From contig NC_079478.1 of NCBI RefSeq assembly GCF_026230105.1, positions 3,673,653 through 3,737,652 of the forward strand: a stretch of DNA of 64,000 nt. The letters are read 5' to 3'. A program made the translations under genes and the position numbers. How positions within the stretch are numbered: position 1 is the stretch's first letter; every line of letters starts with the position of its first letter. Source of the DNA: Diorhabda sublineata. Taxonomy: Eukaryota; Arthropoda; Insecta; Coleoptera; Chrysomelidae. A model generated the notes under the pieces. It was not told where the DNA came from, ran no database searches, and worked only from the letters and a program-made list of their open reading frames with translations. Of this stretch, positions 35,301 to 45,394 are shown piece after piece.

Positions 35301-38300
35301 AAGACCAGCATCGCAGTGGTCGACTAAACTGTTTGGCGACTTCAGAAATGCTGAAGAAAATCCACAAAGTGGTACTGGATAATCGTAGAATGGAAGTGCA
35401 CGAGCTAACAGACATAGCAGGCAGAGTGATAGATCGCATATTAACTGAAAATTTAGACATGAGAAAGCTGTGCGCAAGATAGGTGCGATGGAACAACAAC
35501 AGCGTTGTGAAGATGTTTCCATCGAGCCGAATTTTTGCGATTGGTGAAACGTGGGTCCATTATTTCACAGACGAAACAAAAACAATCACAACAATGAACC
35601 TAATAAGGACAACCGGTTCCATATAAGACCGTTCCATCTGCAGTCAAGGTCATGGCGTCGGTTTTTTGGGATGCACGTGGGATAATTTTCATTGACTACC
35701 TTGAAAAAGGAAAAACTATCAACAGCGAGTATTATGCAAATTTATTGCAACGTTTGCGCGAAAAATCATGCAAAACGGCCGGATTTGGCGAAGAAGAAAG
35801 TGTTGTTGTATCAAGACAATGCACCAGCTCACACATCCGTTATTACAATGGCCAAAATTATGTAATCTATTACCAACATCACTTTATTTAACAGAATAAA
35901 CTTCATCGAAATTCAAGTGTTCAACAAAGGTATTGGCATTAGTTAAGGGAGGAAGGGGGTATAACTTTAGCACATTATTTAGCTCAAAGATGTCAAACTC
36001 AATTTTGCAGAGGGCCATATTTTAAATTTTGAATTCGTAGGTGGGCCAGATTGAAAATAAAAAAAATGACCTAGCCTAACCAACCGGATCGCTTCGATTA
36101 CTCGACTCAACTTACTCACGTCACAGCGACGCATTCGTTTCAAATGGTTAAAGAAGGTTCTAGTCTAGATTCGAAGCGCGTGGAAGATTCTATCGTTCTC
36201 GACAAAAATAATAAGAAATTTCCTCTTGCTGCTGACAGATGGCGATACTGTTTTTCTCTTTCGCTTGTCTAGGCACGCGATGCCCTTGAAATTACTTATA
36301 AACATCCGTAGATTTGAGAGTACGAGTATTTAAAACAATCGTAGAGGAATCGAATGAAGTCTAAAAAACATGATTCTTGTTTCTGTGATACATTGCGATC
36401 GCGGGTCGTATCTTTGACATGATTGGCTTAGCCCCACCTAGCACTATGGCTTGTCGCACCTAGACAAATTTTCAATGTATTTCCATTTGGTGAATTAAAG
36501 TTTCTTAGAAATAGATAACTGAATAGAATGAAAAGATATATTGATAGGATTGATGTAGAAGGTCTGGGTGTCGGTGTAGAATCATCAATTCCATCTGTCA
36601 GTTCCACAAATAACAAATTTCAACCGTCCAAAAGACATTTCGGCAAGTGAAGAAACATTTATTGTAAGTCTGTTGGCAGATGAATGTAAACTCAATAAAC
36701 ATCTAATATTGACGGAGTTGTTACAGATGTTGTTATGGTAGATAGTAGATATTACAGTTTTTTTATATGAAAAATAAACCCTAATTCACTCCAGTAGTTC
36801 GCATAGAAGAAACTACGTCAAAGTTGAAAAAACCACAAGGCACTTTAGTGAAACCTTTGGACGAAAACAAATTTATGTTTCGTTTGTTTCAGATGCAGAT
36901 GCTGTCAAAGGAGAATCTGCGAGCGAGGGTGAGTTAATAGAGGAATCATTGGAAGATTCAGATTCATCGAGACCGAGAAAAGTGAGGAGATCCAGGACTA
37001 CATTCACAACTTTCCAATTACATCAGTTGGAAAGGGCGTTCGAGAAAACTCAGTATCCGGATGTGTTTACACGTGAGGAATTAGCCATGCGATTAGATCT
37101 TAGCGAAGCTCGAGTACAGGTAAATCTCTCTCGATTTATAGTTTGTTCTTATTATATCGGATTAAAAAACATTTTTCAAGACAGATTCAATTCTTATTCA
37201 TAAAAAAATAATCAGTAAAGCCCAACAGATAGAGAAATTTAGAGAATAACACATACAATTACAGATATTAGAATCGGGCATAGTTAGTACCTAACCTAAC
37301 CATATTCGCATAATCTTTTGAATTGTAGAGCTTGAAATTCATAATATTCTTATAATTGAATGAATTAGTAACAAGCACTATTCTAAATTATTCAATTACT
37401 AAACGTTTTTTAATTTACCGAGTAGAGCTATTATGCACTTCAACTTCCTAGGTGTAAGATATAATTGAAGTTGATTAAGTACTTCGTACATAGTGTGTTT
37501 CAAAGTTAAACTTCCCTACTATATTCATAAAACGCCTTCTAACTCGACTATGTACGAGAAGGGAAAACGTATGTACTTACATTAAATGAGTAAATGAACA
37601 TAACAAAAGATTGCGTAATTGACACTATAATATATTAATAAAATTGATGTTATTTGAAATTTGGTGTACTAACTGTAATATATCACGAGATTTCGTATAC
37701 TTATACATTCATCATCTGGGAATTAATAAGTTAAGAACTGCGGTGTTGTAATATAATTTTGAAAAACATCAAATTCAATATTCAAATTGGCGCTTGATAA
37801 TTTGATTGATTAAATTTTGAAAATGATGAATCTAATGGTTTTAAAAATTAATAACACCGCAATTCTTCGACGATGAATACATAAGTATACGAAAGCTCGG
37901 AATATATTAAAGTTAGTACACTTTGGTGTTTAATTTTGCCACAATCGCAGTTCAAAATCTCTTATTTTCACAAAACAAATTCGTGAGAGCTGGCTTTCTT
38001 GATTCTCGATTACTTACTGTGACAATAAAATTATTATACAACGGAGGAGCCAAAGGTTATCGAAATTATTTTTAAAAAAGTGTCCAATTTCAATTTTGTC
38101 TAAAAACAACCTTGTCCCATTCAAAATATTCCTTATCACTACTAATGCATTTGCGTAACTTGGTAAGGCCGCTTTTGCTTTTTTGTCACAAGATGTTACT
38201 GCTATGGAAAAAGATATTCAGTGGCGCCAACTCTTAGTTACATGAGGAACTGAGATTAGGCCATTTTTGCATTGAAATATTTTGACACTACTGAATTAGT

Positions 38301-41300
38301 TGTACTGAATTTCAGTATAGGGAAATTGTTGGTTAGGCTAATGGCGTCATATGTTAAATAAAAATAGGTTAGGTCCGGGTAAGGTCTTTCTCGTCTGGCA
38401 CATTTCACTACAACCAGGATAAGGCTTTGTCTGACCTTCAAACATCGACCTGGCTGTACGCAATCTTCGCTGGACACAATCTCCGCATATTTGCAAGTAA
38501 AGTTGGTTAGCAAGTAAAGGTGATATCATTCGGTTCACTTTTTATTCATTTCTGTCTTCCATTCAGCATCTTTGATTCATTTAATGCCTAGACGTTTCAT
38601 TCTTAATGAATCAAAGTGATGCATGAATTTATCAGTGAACCAATCCAGCGATGTTGGATTTCATCAAGCACTCCGAATGAACGAAAAATCGAATAATGAA
38701 ACGTATGAATACGAAGAGAACGTTCACTCGAGTTCGTTTGACGACATATTCGAGGAAATGAGCGAATAAAGTTCATTTTTTTGTCATTTTGTGTGTTTCT
38801 TGTGAACGTGTAATGAAGAAATTCACTTGAGTGATCATTCATTCGAATGAACCGAAAAGTATGATATCCCCTTAAGGGTTAAATGGGTTAGATTCATAGA
38901 AATACTGTATTTGCTCGGTGAAAATCGTGCAGAACAGTGTAATTTTTAGCTTCATACTCATTCGTTAATCAATTTTCAATATTCTTTTATATAATACTAT
39001 TTTTTCGCTCTTCTGACGCTTTAGAACATTACTTTGATGTTTTTTGACTATTTTTAATATTCTTGATAAAAAAATTTTAGGTACACATGATCTTTCTAAC
39101 ATATAATTTTTAAATTGATTGAGCTATTGAATACCTAAAGCTGTAGCTTAACTTACAACCTCAAAAAGTCATCAAATCAACGTAAAATTTATTGAAAGAC
39201 TTTTGTAGACAATCAACTTTTTTTCAATTTCAAATCCTACACGGTAATCTGCGTTCATGATTTCTCCCTTCAAGTTCTCGAAAAATTAAAAATTAGTATC
39301 CAGTACATTGCATGCTTTCGGCTTATGGTCTACACCATTCAGGTCATTGAATCCATAATGCTGGATAATAGCGGACATGAATCGCATCTTAATTGGTAAC
39401 AATTTGGATAATTAATCTGGCTTGTAGCGGCGTAAGTAGCATTGCAATTGGCCATTGTTCACCACAATAGAGGTAATCGGAACTGGTTCCGGACCCCAGG
39501 ATTCTCTCTCTGATGTCTCATTTAGAGTGCCTTCTGCAGTGGTGGACTACACCATTTTATAATAGATATATTTCTTTTAACAAAAGCGACAAGTATTTTT
39601 TATATTTTTCATATGATTTCTATTTTTTATAAATCTTGTTAAAGATAGGATAGAATTGAATTTTTAAAAAAATTTTCAAAATAATATTGTTCCACAAAAA
39701 TTATATCGCAATTGAACTGAATATGAGTGAATCCTAGAATTTGTTCTTAGCAGTAATTATAATCAAATTTTACACTTTAAAACCAACGTTTTAGTTTTCC
39801 AAATTCTAGCTTGTAAATATACAGTAATTTAGTATTTTTCTCTTTGAATCATCAATTCTATGGAATCATAATTTCTATGGAAAAACCATCAGTTATAGAT
39901 TGCAGTTTAGGTCTTTCGTACAAGAGAGGTCTGCAAACGATACATCGTTCATAAACATCGATATGACATCGTTCTTCATGTACGATGTTTTAGGAGTCAG
40001 CTATACATACAAACATATATTTCTCTTAGTAATTAGCGTAATTTTTTCTATTTAGTGTCTCCTTCTGCAATGACCAGAAGATGTGCACGCAAAACGAAGC
40101 AGTTGCTTCGCTTGAACACATTGAAATTAACGCAAATTAGTCTTCTAACGAATCCCAAAAAGGCAATGATAATGCAAGTGACATATGGAGCTTCCATAAA
40201 ATATTAACGCAAAATAATATGGGAAAAATACTAATAAAATTAAAGCAGAAACGGAATTTCCAATGTTCCAGTCATATACTGTTACTCATATAAAAGAAAA
40301 TGCATTGTGGGATGTGGGGGAGCTGTTTCCCAAGATTCATTAATCAGCTACAACCCTTGTGCCTAAAATGGCAACTTCAGTACCCAGTGAGCGGAATCGG
40401 AGCTACTATCACCCGGGAGAGAAATCGCTTACTAGGCAATTATTATTTTTAAATAATAAATATTACAAACATAATATTACAATTTTACTAAAAAATATCA
40501 ATATATCATTCATAAAACAAAAATATCGATATTCTAACATCGATGTTTTCTTTTGAGCTATGTTGGATCCCTAGTTTTGAATACACCTGCGCTAGAATAT
40601 GACAAATCTGAATTTTTTGATGCGTATTAACAGTAGAAGAAGAACTTCAAAGAGAAACATCTCAGTATCAAAATTGATCGTGTCCAGCAAAGAGCGGTGA
40701 TCAAAGATTTTGTGGATACATCTGCAGTATCATGTGACATAGTGAAGTTCGTGAGTTTAAATGTGGTGAACACTCGTGGGCAGACGAACTGGCACCTGAA
40801 GCACGCAAGAAAATTCAAATATTGAGTTAATTTTGATATAATCTTGTTTTATAAGTCTTCTTTCTCTTATCTAAGCAGCTATTAATGTAATAAAACAGTT
40901 AAGTATCTATTAACAAGTATCACAACAGGACATCTTCTGTCCATGCTTTCAAGCAAGTTGTTCAATAAATTTTGTTCGATTTCTGCCCAAAGTTGTGGAA
41001 AAGTTTTCTAAAGTCTTGTATGGTTTCTTGTCGTCAATAGCACAGAGCGGTCTAGGTGGAAGCTTGATTTTCTACTTCTTTTAAAATCACCCCACCTGGA
41101 TGTGGTCTCGCATTATCAACAATAAATTTGGAGACCTATAGCGGTATGAAATTGTGGCGGTATGTTGACCATCTCTCTCTATGAACGTGTCCTGGCATGT
41201 TTCGATCCAAAACAATAATCTCAGTAGTGTCATTAAAACAAATTCCTTCCAGATTATAATAGTAACTCATCGTTCCTTGTATACTAGGTTTCAACGCCCA

Positions 41301-43624
41301 AGCGAATCTTTGTTGCCTATGGACAGGTATCAATAACGAATCGATTCAGTTTCGAAAACTTTCGAATAAGATTTAGAAATATCTTTCTAGTAATTTCCAT
41401 TGAGCTTAAAATCAGTAAAATTGTTCAAAGTACAATTGAACATAGAATTTGGATGTTTTCCGTCATTACTGTTTTTTGCAATTTTCGGCAAAACGGTAAC
41501 TTTTATCAAAAAAATACCTAATACGAAAATTGTAGATCATAAAATTATCTACAAAATCTGCATACCAACATCGTCGAACATTTGTTACATCTTGGTCAAT
41601 TGATAATTTATTTGATGAACTTATGACAGTTCCCATCAGTCAACAGAAATTTATTATAAATACTCACAACAAGTCTCGGTTCAATTCAATGTTGAAAGAA
41701 AAGTTACTGCTGAAAATATATTGGCGAAACCATTAAATACGACAACTTTTACAATTTTTTGAATCATTGTACGTTTTTTGTGAATAATTTTATGATCTAC
41801 AATTTTCGTCTGAGGTATTTTTATGATAAAACTCACTGTTTTGTTGATAATCACGAAAGACTTCTTTTTTTAACCTTTGACCTTGAATAAAATTTATTTT
41901 CCATGCACGGAAATGATGGGGGACATTCAAATTTTATTTTCAATTGTATTTTAAACAATTTTACTGATTTTAGGCTTGATGGGAATTTATGCAGCTTCAC
42001 TCTTATTTTTTGGTCTAATTTGACCGGACTACAGTTTATTCCTAAAATTTTTTTTCCTTCTTTTCACTACTTGCAATTTTTCCATCTATTGGTACCCTTC
42101 AGGAACTTTTTTGCATTTAAAGAATCAGTTAATTGTAATGATTTTTTAGTGATTGAAATATTTAAATTAATCGTTGAAACCTAACCTAACCTAAATTCAT
42201 GACAATCATTATACAGGATATTACTTAGGTATCGATAATTTCTATATGATCAAACCCAATATAGGATGAAAATATTGACCCGCCCCTGTCTTGTAATTCT
42301 ATGACATGGATAAAACGATGGAAAGTTGTCTCTTTTATAATTGGCCTTTTAGCATCGATTTAGATAAGCTCCACTACACACGCAACAAAAGTTTCAGTAA
42401 ATTCGTTGGCCCCTCTTCATTTATAAACCGTCTTAGTGCTTGATCAAAACAGTGTAATATGCTGCAAATCGGATTTGAACGAGCATAAAACGAGGGCGCA
42501 CATGTTGCAGTTGATTGGCCGTATGGATATGGACGTACCTGGATGGTAATTATGCATACCTGGCAATCTATGTAATCGCCTGAAGTATAAAACGGGTTGT
42601 TCATAAATTGACTGTTGTGGCACAAATAAACTGAATCGAATGAGAAGTGGAAAAGACCATAAGGAGGAAACAATAAATATTAGGATAATATACAGAGTGT
42701 GCGATTAGAAAACGACATTTCTTTATTCTATCAATTATTATTTTGAAGTCTGCTGACGACATACCATGAATTTTTTGTATGGAGATGGCATTAATTATCG
42801 TTTATCGCCAAAATTCAAAATTTTTGTACTCAATCCATGGACATAGGATAGTAGTTTGTATTAATATAACATTCTTTTAAGTTGAAGGAGGTTAATTTCT
42901 TAATCAAAACAAGACTCATCAATAACCAACTTTAAAGATTTACACCAAACCAACAACAGCAGACTCTATTCGTTATAGATTAACTGTTATGATAATAGAC
43001 GGTACTTATTCAATTCACTGGGTGTAATGATGAAAAAATTATCTTGAATTAATAATTTAGTTCCCAATTTATACCACCAACATTACCAATTAATGATCTG
43101 TACAAATATCTTTCTCTAAACCCATATTTTGTAGGTGATAAATACATTGGAATATTTTTTTTCAGGTCTGGTTCCAGAATAGACGTGCCAAATGGAGGAA
43201 GAGAGAAAAAGCATTGGGAAGAGAAGCTGTAACTTTTCTCCATCCCAGAGATCAAGCAGGATTATCCGATTACCCTCTTCACGGTCCGGTCGGTATACCT
43301 CCTATCCATAGCGATACTTTTTGGCCAGCTGTACCGTTTCCACCAATGCTCAGTCCAGCTCTTGGACTTCATTGGCCTCCGAATACACCGATGCCGACTT
43401 TTCAGGCATTTCTTTCGCAGTATATGCTAGCGGGAGGTGGCATACCACCTGTTAATCTTGTTGGACATTCCTCTGTTTCAGAGGAACGTTCTAGGAGCAC
43501 TAGTCCAGAAATGCATAGCCCCACACCACTGTCTCCTAAAATATTAGAGGGTATAAGGGCAAGGAGCCAAGAAATTTCTTTACCACCGTCATCGTCACCA
43601 AGAAAGGTTCCTGCTAACTCGTAG
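29258..43624 (+). CDS. hbn: homeobrain (hbn), paired-like homeobox transcription factor, three exons
   Basis: Coding join 29258-29363, 36893-37119, 43166-43624, giving 263 residues. Residues 17-24 (YTIDQILG) form an octapeptide/eh1-like motif, in this family a Groucho-type corepressor contact. Residues about 43-61 are acidic and serine-rich. Residues 66-125 are a homeodomain with Q50 (VWFQNRRAKWRKRE). The block RPRKVRRSRTTFTTFQLHQL and the C-terminal FLSQYM motif after a proline-rich stretch match what I know of Drosophila homeobrain more closely than Rx, otp or aristaless. I see no paired domain and no C-terminal OAR motif. Introns are in phase 1 and phase 0, the second falling between homeodomain residues 46 and 47, the usual paired-like position. 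The product should be a nuclear DNA-binding regulator of anterior/brain patterning (family knowledge). The start is the only ATG ahead of the octapeptide in this frame; an upstream non-coding exon cannot be excluded. Confidence 0.93.
29830..30155. repeat. Dispersed repeat family, copy 2 (matches 1795-2145)
   Basis: Same orientation as copy 1. Shares TAG..CTG...GATT, then the run around GGGGAATCCAAAATATG with CGATT after it, and further ACCTAACCTTAAAAGTTCAC. It lies in hbn intron 1. Element type unknown; a decayed coding relic on the minus strand is possible. Confidence 0.45.
30156..30599. other. hbn intron 1, nothing recognised
   Basis: AT-rich intronic sequence with no motif beyond scattered short repeats. 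Confidence 0.4.
30600..30757 (-). mobile_element. tRNA-Val-like SINE or tRNA pseudogene
   Basis: The minus strand from 30754 to about 30685 starts GGTCTCCGCAGTGTAGTGGC, with TAGAG after it. CTCACAT takes the anticodon-loop position (CAC, Val), then AGGTTGAAGTC as a decayed B box. The A-box region is close to insect tRNA-Val. Acceptor pairing is lost at the 3' side, so it is not a working tRNA. The AT-rich sequence to about 30600 may be the SINE body. Confidence 0.6.
30758..31144. other. hbn intron 1, short CGCAC-rich patch then AT-rich DNA
   Basis: Bases 30770-30870 repeat TTTACGCACT four times in varied form (TACGCACTACTG, TACGCACTAGTGCG, TACGCACTCGAAAG, TACGTACTTTACGCA), a local imperfect repeat. 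The rest shows nothing. Confidence 0.4.
31145..32142 (+). mobile_element. Decayed Tc1-like transposon with TIRs
   Basis: The left end ACTACCGGTCAAAAGTTTTT (31147-31166) is mirrored at the right end AAAAAACTTTTGACCGTTAG (32120-32139). Inside, the + strand reads MGKIKKLTIEIRNLYSLGES and STIATDFRK (31456-31550), then GRPPKPTTVEDKRI, the paired-type HTH of Tc1 transposases. After an internal deletion comes LYGVMSQRKREV, a decayed 'VLWSDESKFE' block, near 31807-31850. About 1.0 kb instead of the usual 1.6 kb. Confidence 0.8.
32143..34289. other. hbn intron 1, no gene recognised
   Basis: AT-rich intronic DNA. Short frames (32335-32517, 33239-33451, 33925-34125) have no motif. T-rich tract at 33540-33730. 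Confidence 0.4.
34290..34400 (+). repeat. Penelope-type terminus, hammerhead-like (copy 1)
   Basis: Reads GATAAAGACTCAAAGTAGTC, then GAAACGTCAAATTT, and then CAGAAGAGACCTAAAAT about 40 bases on. The same order occurs at 51455-51585. A short stem (GACT/AGTC) followed by GAAAC and GTC is the layout of minimal hammerhead ribozymes in Penelope-like elements. The upstream core (TTGATAA in place of CTGATGA) is degenerate, so activity is doubtful. Confidence 0.4.
34401..35084. other. hbn intron 1, nothing recognised
   Basis: AT-rich. Contains ACCTAACCTAACC (34766-34778), a short TTAGG-like run. Confidence 0.4.
35085..35870 (+). mobile_element. Mariner-like element, copy 3 (decayed transposase)
   Basis: The + strand shows the N-terminal region (MEKLVIVM, then YFYLKGFSPTNIKDELDS), STVKYWVA, TPEMLKKIHKVVLD, KVMASVFWDARGIIFIDYLE (35647-35706), INSEYYANLLQRL, and the second catalytic block QDNAPAHTSVITMAK (about 35812-35860). 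It is the longest of the three related copies (others at 3.3 and 4.2 kb). Frameshifts at several sites and loss of the 3' end make it dead. It lies in hbn intron 1. Confidence 0.85.
36160..36432. repeat. Penelope-type terminal repeat, copy 2
   Basis: Matches 7545-7745: TCTAGA.TCGAAG.GCGTGG, GTTCTCGACAAAAAT, GATGCCCTTGAAATTACTTA, GAGAGTACGAGTAT and AAAAAACATGATTCTT. It has about 60 extra bases (36210-36275) absent from the 7.5 kb copy. It ends near 36425. Confidence 0.5.
36433..36892. other. End of hbn intron 1
   Basis: AT-rich sequence leading into the exon 2 acceptor. The minus frame 36428-36616 is not recognised. Confidence 0.4.
36893..37119 (+). CDS. hbn: hbn exon 2 (homeodomain residues 1-46)
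   Basis: The acceptor is a pyrimidine-rich tract ending TTTCAG at 36892, and the donor is CAG|GTAAAT at 37119/37120. The exon encodes an acidic linker and the first 46 homeodomain residues, ending EARVQ. A second AG at 36897-36898 lies six bases downstream and keeps the same phase, so its use would drop two residues (Ala-Asp). The open frame reading on into the intron to 37203 is an artefact; the homeodomain resumes in exon 3. Confidence 0.93.
37120..37663. other. Start of hbn intron 2
   Basis: AT-rich; includes a short ACCTAACCTAACC run at 37289-37301. No motif otherwise. Confidence 0.4.
37664..37921. mobile_element. Hairpin MITE in hbn intron 2
   Basis: The left arm starting GTGTACTAACTGTAATATAT (37664) is mirrored by the right arm ending ATATATTAAAGTTAGTACAC (37921). 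Both arms carry TTTCGTATACTTATACATTC-like sequence and a CGGTGTT end. Each arm is close to 90 bases, with an AT-rich centre of about 80. About 258 bp, no coding capacity. A clear target duplication was not found. Confidence 0.75.
37922..39924. other. hbn intron 2, no gene recognised
   Basis: The minus frames 38256-38513, 38347-38538 and 38603-38842 have no family motif. A stretch at 38580-38860 is rich in ATGAATGA/TTCATTC words. Confidence 0.4.
39925..40575 (+). mobile_element. Internally deleted hAT transposon
   Basis: The ends carry repeated CATCGAT words (39955-39985 on the left, 40525-40545 on the right) and outer AGAGGTCTGCAAACGA / GTTGGATCCCTAG. Inside, the + strand reads SSNESQKGNDNASDIWSFHK (about 40140-40200), like the start of a BED finger region. 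It is followed by ATSVPSER (about 40362-40390) and RQLLFLN, the C-terminal dimerisation block ('IPATSVPSER.FS.AG....RRN.L......LLFLN'). The whole catalytic core is missing, so this is a non-autonomous derivative. Confidence 0.65.
40576..40919. other. hbn intron 2, nothing recognised
   Basis: Short frames on both strands around 40627-40818; SWADELAPEARKKIQ on the + strand has no clear match. Confidence 0.35.
40920..41335 (-). mobile_element. Tc1-like transposase fragment
   Basis: The minus strand reads GTMSYYYNLEGICFNDTTEI, continuing IIVLDRNMPGHVHRER (41180-41285). It then gives KFIVDNARPHPGGVILKEVE (about 41070-41130) and TTLGRNRTKFIEQLA. 'GGIS..GRTEL....G...A.RYIDEIL' with the DNARPH catalytic block identifies Tc1/mariner transposase, second half. 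Broken by stops. Confidence 0.7.
41336..43165. other. Remaining hbn intron 2, no gene recognised
   Basis: Frames at 41903-42184 plus and 42374-42673 minus have no motif. A short CCTAACCTAACCTAA run lies at 42180-42194. The polypyrimidine tract before exon 3 ends at 43165. Confidence 0.4.
43166..43624 (+). CDS. hbn: hbn exon 3 (homeodomain recognition helix and C-terminus)
   Basis: The acceptor is a long T-run ending in TTCAG at 43165. The exon opens VWFQNRRAKWRKRE, completing helix 3, then gives about 138 residues rich in Pro, Ser and hydrophobics. FLSQYM and the FWP-type segments resemble Drosophila Hbn. The TAG stop is at 43622-43624. Ser/Pro clusters near the end could be phosphorylation sites (inference). 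Confidence 0.93.
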   Translation, partial: VWFQNRRAKWRKREKALGREAVTFLHPRDQAGLSDYPLHGPVGIPPIHSDTFWPAVPFPPMLSPALGLHWPPNTPMPTFQAFLSQYMLAGGGIPPVNLVGHSSVSEERSRSTSPEMHSPTPLSPKILEGIRARSQEISLPPSSSPRKVPANS

Positions 43625-43910
43625 GTAGCAGTATATAAAAATCTTACCAAATCGATGTAAATAATTACAAAACGTTGTAAATATGTGTACAGTATATAAT
43701 TTTATTTTGGTTTTACATATCCAGTTTCTAGATTATTTTTTTCTTGAAATATTTATTTTATTTTGCTGACGTTATTTTAATTTGTATTTTGGATTGAGAA
43801 ATATATGAATCAGAGCTTTATTGTGTATTATATTGTGTATGATTTTTAACATTCTTTTCAGAATTAGTAAAAAAGACCTCACACCTCGTGGCTAAATACA
43901 TTAAAAAGTC
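43625..43910 (+). other. Probable hbn 3' untranslated region
   Basis: AT-rich sequence after the hbn stop. There is no canonical AATAAA in the first 270 bases; weak variants are TATAAA near 43634 and ATTAAA near 43898, the latter after GT/T-rich sequence. The poly(A) site therefore cannot be fixed from sequence alone. Confidence 0.4.
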
Positions 43911-44229
43911 GAACAGACAAACAAAAATTTAAAAAATAGAAAAACAAGAAGGGCACTATAGAATTGCATTAAAAGCGAAAATTGTTATGATAACACACAA
44001 CTTTCCAAGTGGGAAGTTGATTAATCTAAAAATTTGTCTAGAAAACTTCCTTAAACATCTTGAAGAAGATATGTAAGGGATTTCCCCAATACTAATATAA
44101 ATATTTTAAGCGTATCTCTTATTTCATTTTCAAAGATGTCTACGATGTTGTAAGTGCAAACTTTCTAAACTGGAAATAGTTTCAGGATTAAGTTGGTGTT
44201 TCTGAATAACTGTCAATCAGTTCTGTCTC

Positions 44230-44600
44230 ACATTTTTTTTTCTTCTAGAATCTCTAATAAATAATAATAATGATAGTCTCTCTAGATCCTCTTGTTGGGG
44301 TATATCAGTCCCCAACATGCATGTCTTCACCTCTACGCTTATTTTCGTTCACAACTTCATATTTCATGTCTTTTACTTCTAATTGTTTAGGTCAAATTCC
44401 ACCTCTTTTAACCATTTTGTTCTAGGATTGTCATTTCCTATCACCGGGATCCTATTGCTTCATATTGTTTGTTATAGAGTTTGTTACATGCCCCAACCAA
44501 TTAACTCTTTGTTTTTACATCTTCGCCGTTGAGTTCGTTAGTTATTTCACCGTTCGTTCCTATCTTATATTCCCTTTCACTTATTCTCTTTCTTATCAAT
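44230..44600 (-). mobile_element. Non-LTR retrotransposon 3' tail
   Basis: The minus strand reads KQRVNWLGHVTNSITNNMK (about 44460-44520), then NKMVKRGGI and a final ADIPQQEDLE-like stretch, ending in an (ATA)n-type run near 44262-44275 on this strand. 'R..WLGHV' followed by the basic block is the post-RT tail of insect non-LTR elements. Intervening stops. Confidence 0.6.
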
Positions 44601-44689
44601 TTTTCATCATAATTTCTTGTTAGAGTCATTATTTCAACTGAGTACATCATTACTGATTTAATTATCTTTTTATGTTTCTAAATTTTCTT

Positions 44690-44830
44690 GACTTTAGCTC
44701 TTTTCTGTTTCAAAATTAGTTTTTTTAATTATCTTGAAATAGAAGACAACTAAAATCAAGAACATTTAAAAACATAAACATATCAAAAGTTCTAAGAAAT
44801 AAGAAATTAAAGAAAATTATCTTTTTGATT
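44690..44830. repeat. Rearranged copy of the 51.4-kb Penelope-type terminus
   Basis: TTTCAAAATTAGTTTTTTTA (44709-44728) is the reverse complement of a segment at 51515-51545. CTAAAATCAAGAACATTTA (44751-44769) matches 51552-51570 in direct orientation. AGTTCTAAGAAATAAGAAAT (44788-44807) is the reverse complement of 51411-51432. The copy is therefore an inverted, shuffled version of the 51.4-kb block. Confidence 0.45.
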
Positions 44831-45394
44831 GACCTTTTGCTGGTTTTGTTTACTTTCTTACATATAATTTCATATTGACATGGAAGGCTCTATTTATATT
44901 AATTATTAGTTTCTTCAATCTCAGTACTTTCTTCTTCTCTAACCTTCTCCTCCAACCTTTCTTCTTGACATTGCTTCCCAAATATAAAATAAACATAAAT
45001 CAATTTCTCGAAATTTTTATAAGACATTCTTCTAGATTCTAGAATAACGATTGTAAAAGAAGACTACACGAGAAAAAAGTATAAATTCCAACTAAATAAT
45101 TAACATTTATGCAACATATTTCTTCAACAAAAAAGTATGTATCAAAGCACTAAAGTTATACTTTTTGTCAAGAGGCATCACTAACCAAAAATATTTGGAA
45201 TTAAGGCTAGCAGAATAGGTTATGAGTGCCGCCTTTAATTACACAGCCGAATGATTATATTTAAAAAATTGGCGTACAAATCTTATTTTTTTCATTTATT
45301 TATATTAATGGTAATAATACAGTTTGTATTATTCGTACAGCTTGTAAGCTGGTTGACGTGTAATCAACTGCTGTCCCTGAAGAAAACCAAATTT
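44831..45394. other. Intergenic DNA, nothing recognised
   Basis: AT-rich; C/T-rich stretch at 44930-44975. No motif. Confidence 0.35.

Noticed and set aside
36949..37203. hbn exon 2 read as a single-exon homeodomain protein ending at 37203
   Set aside because: The frame runs through the GTAAAT donor into intron; the homeodomain is completed by exon 3 in phase 0.
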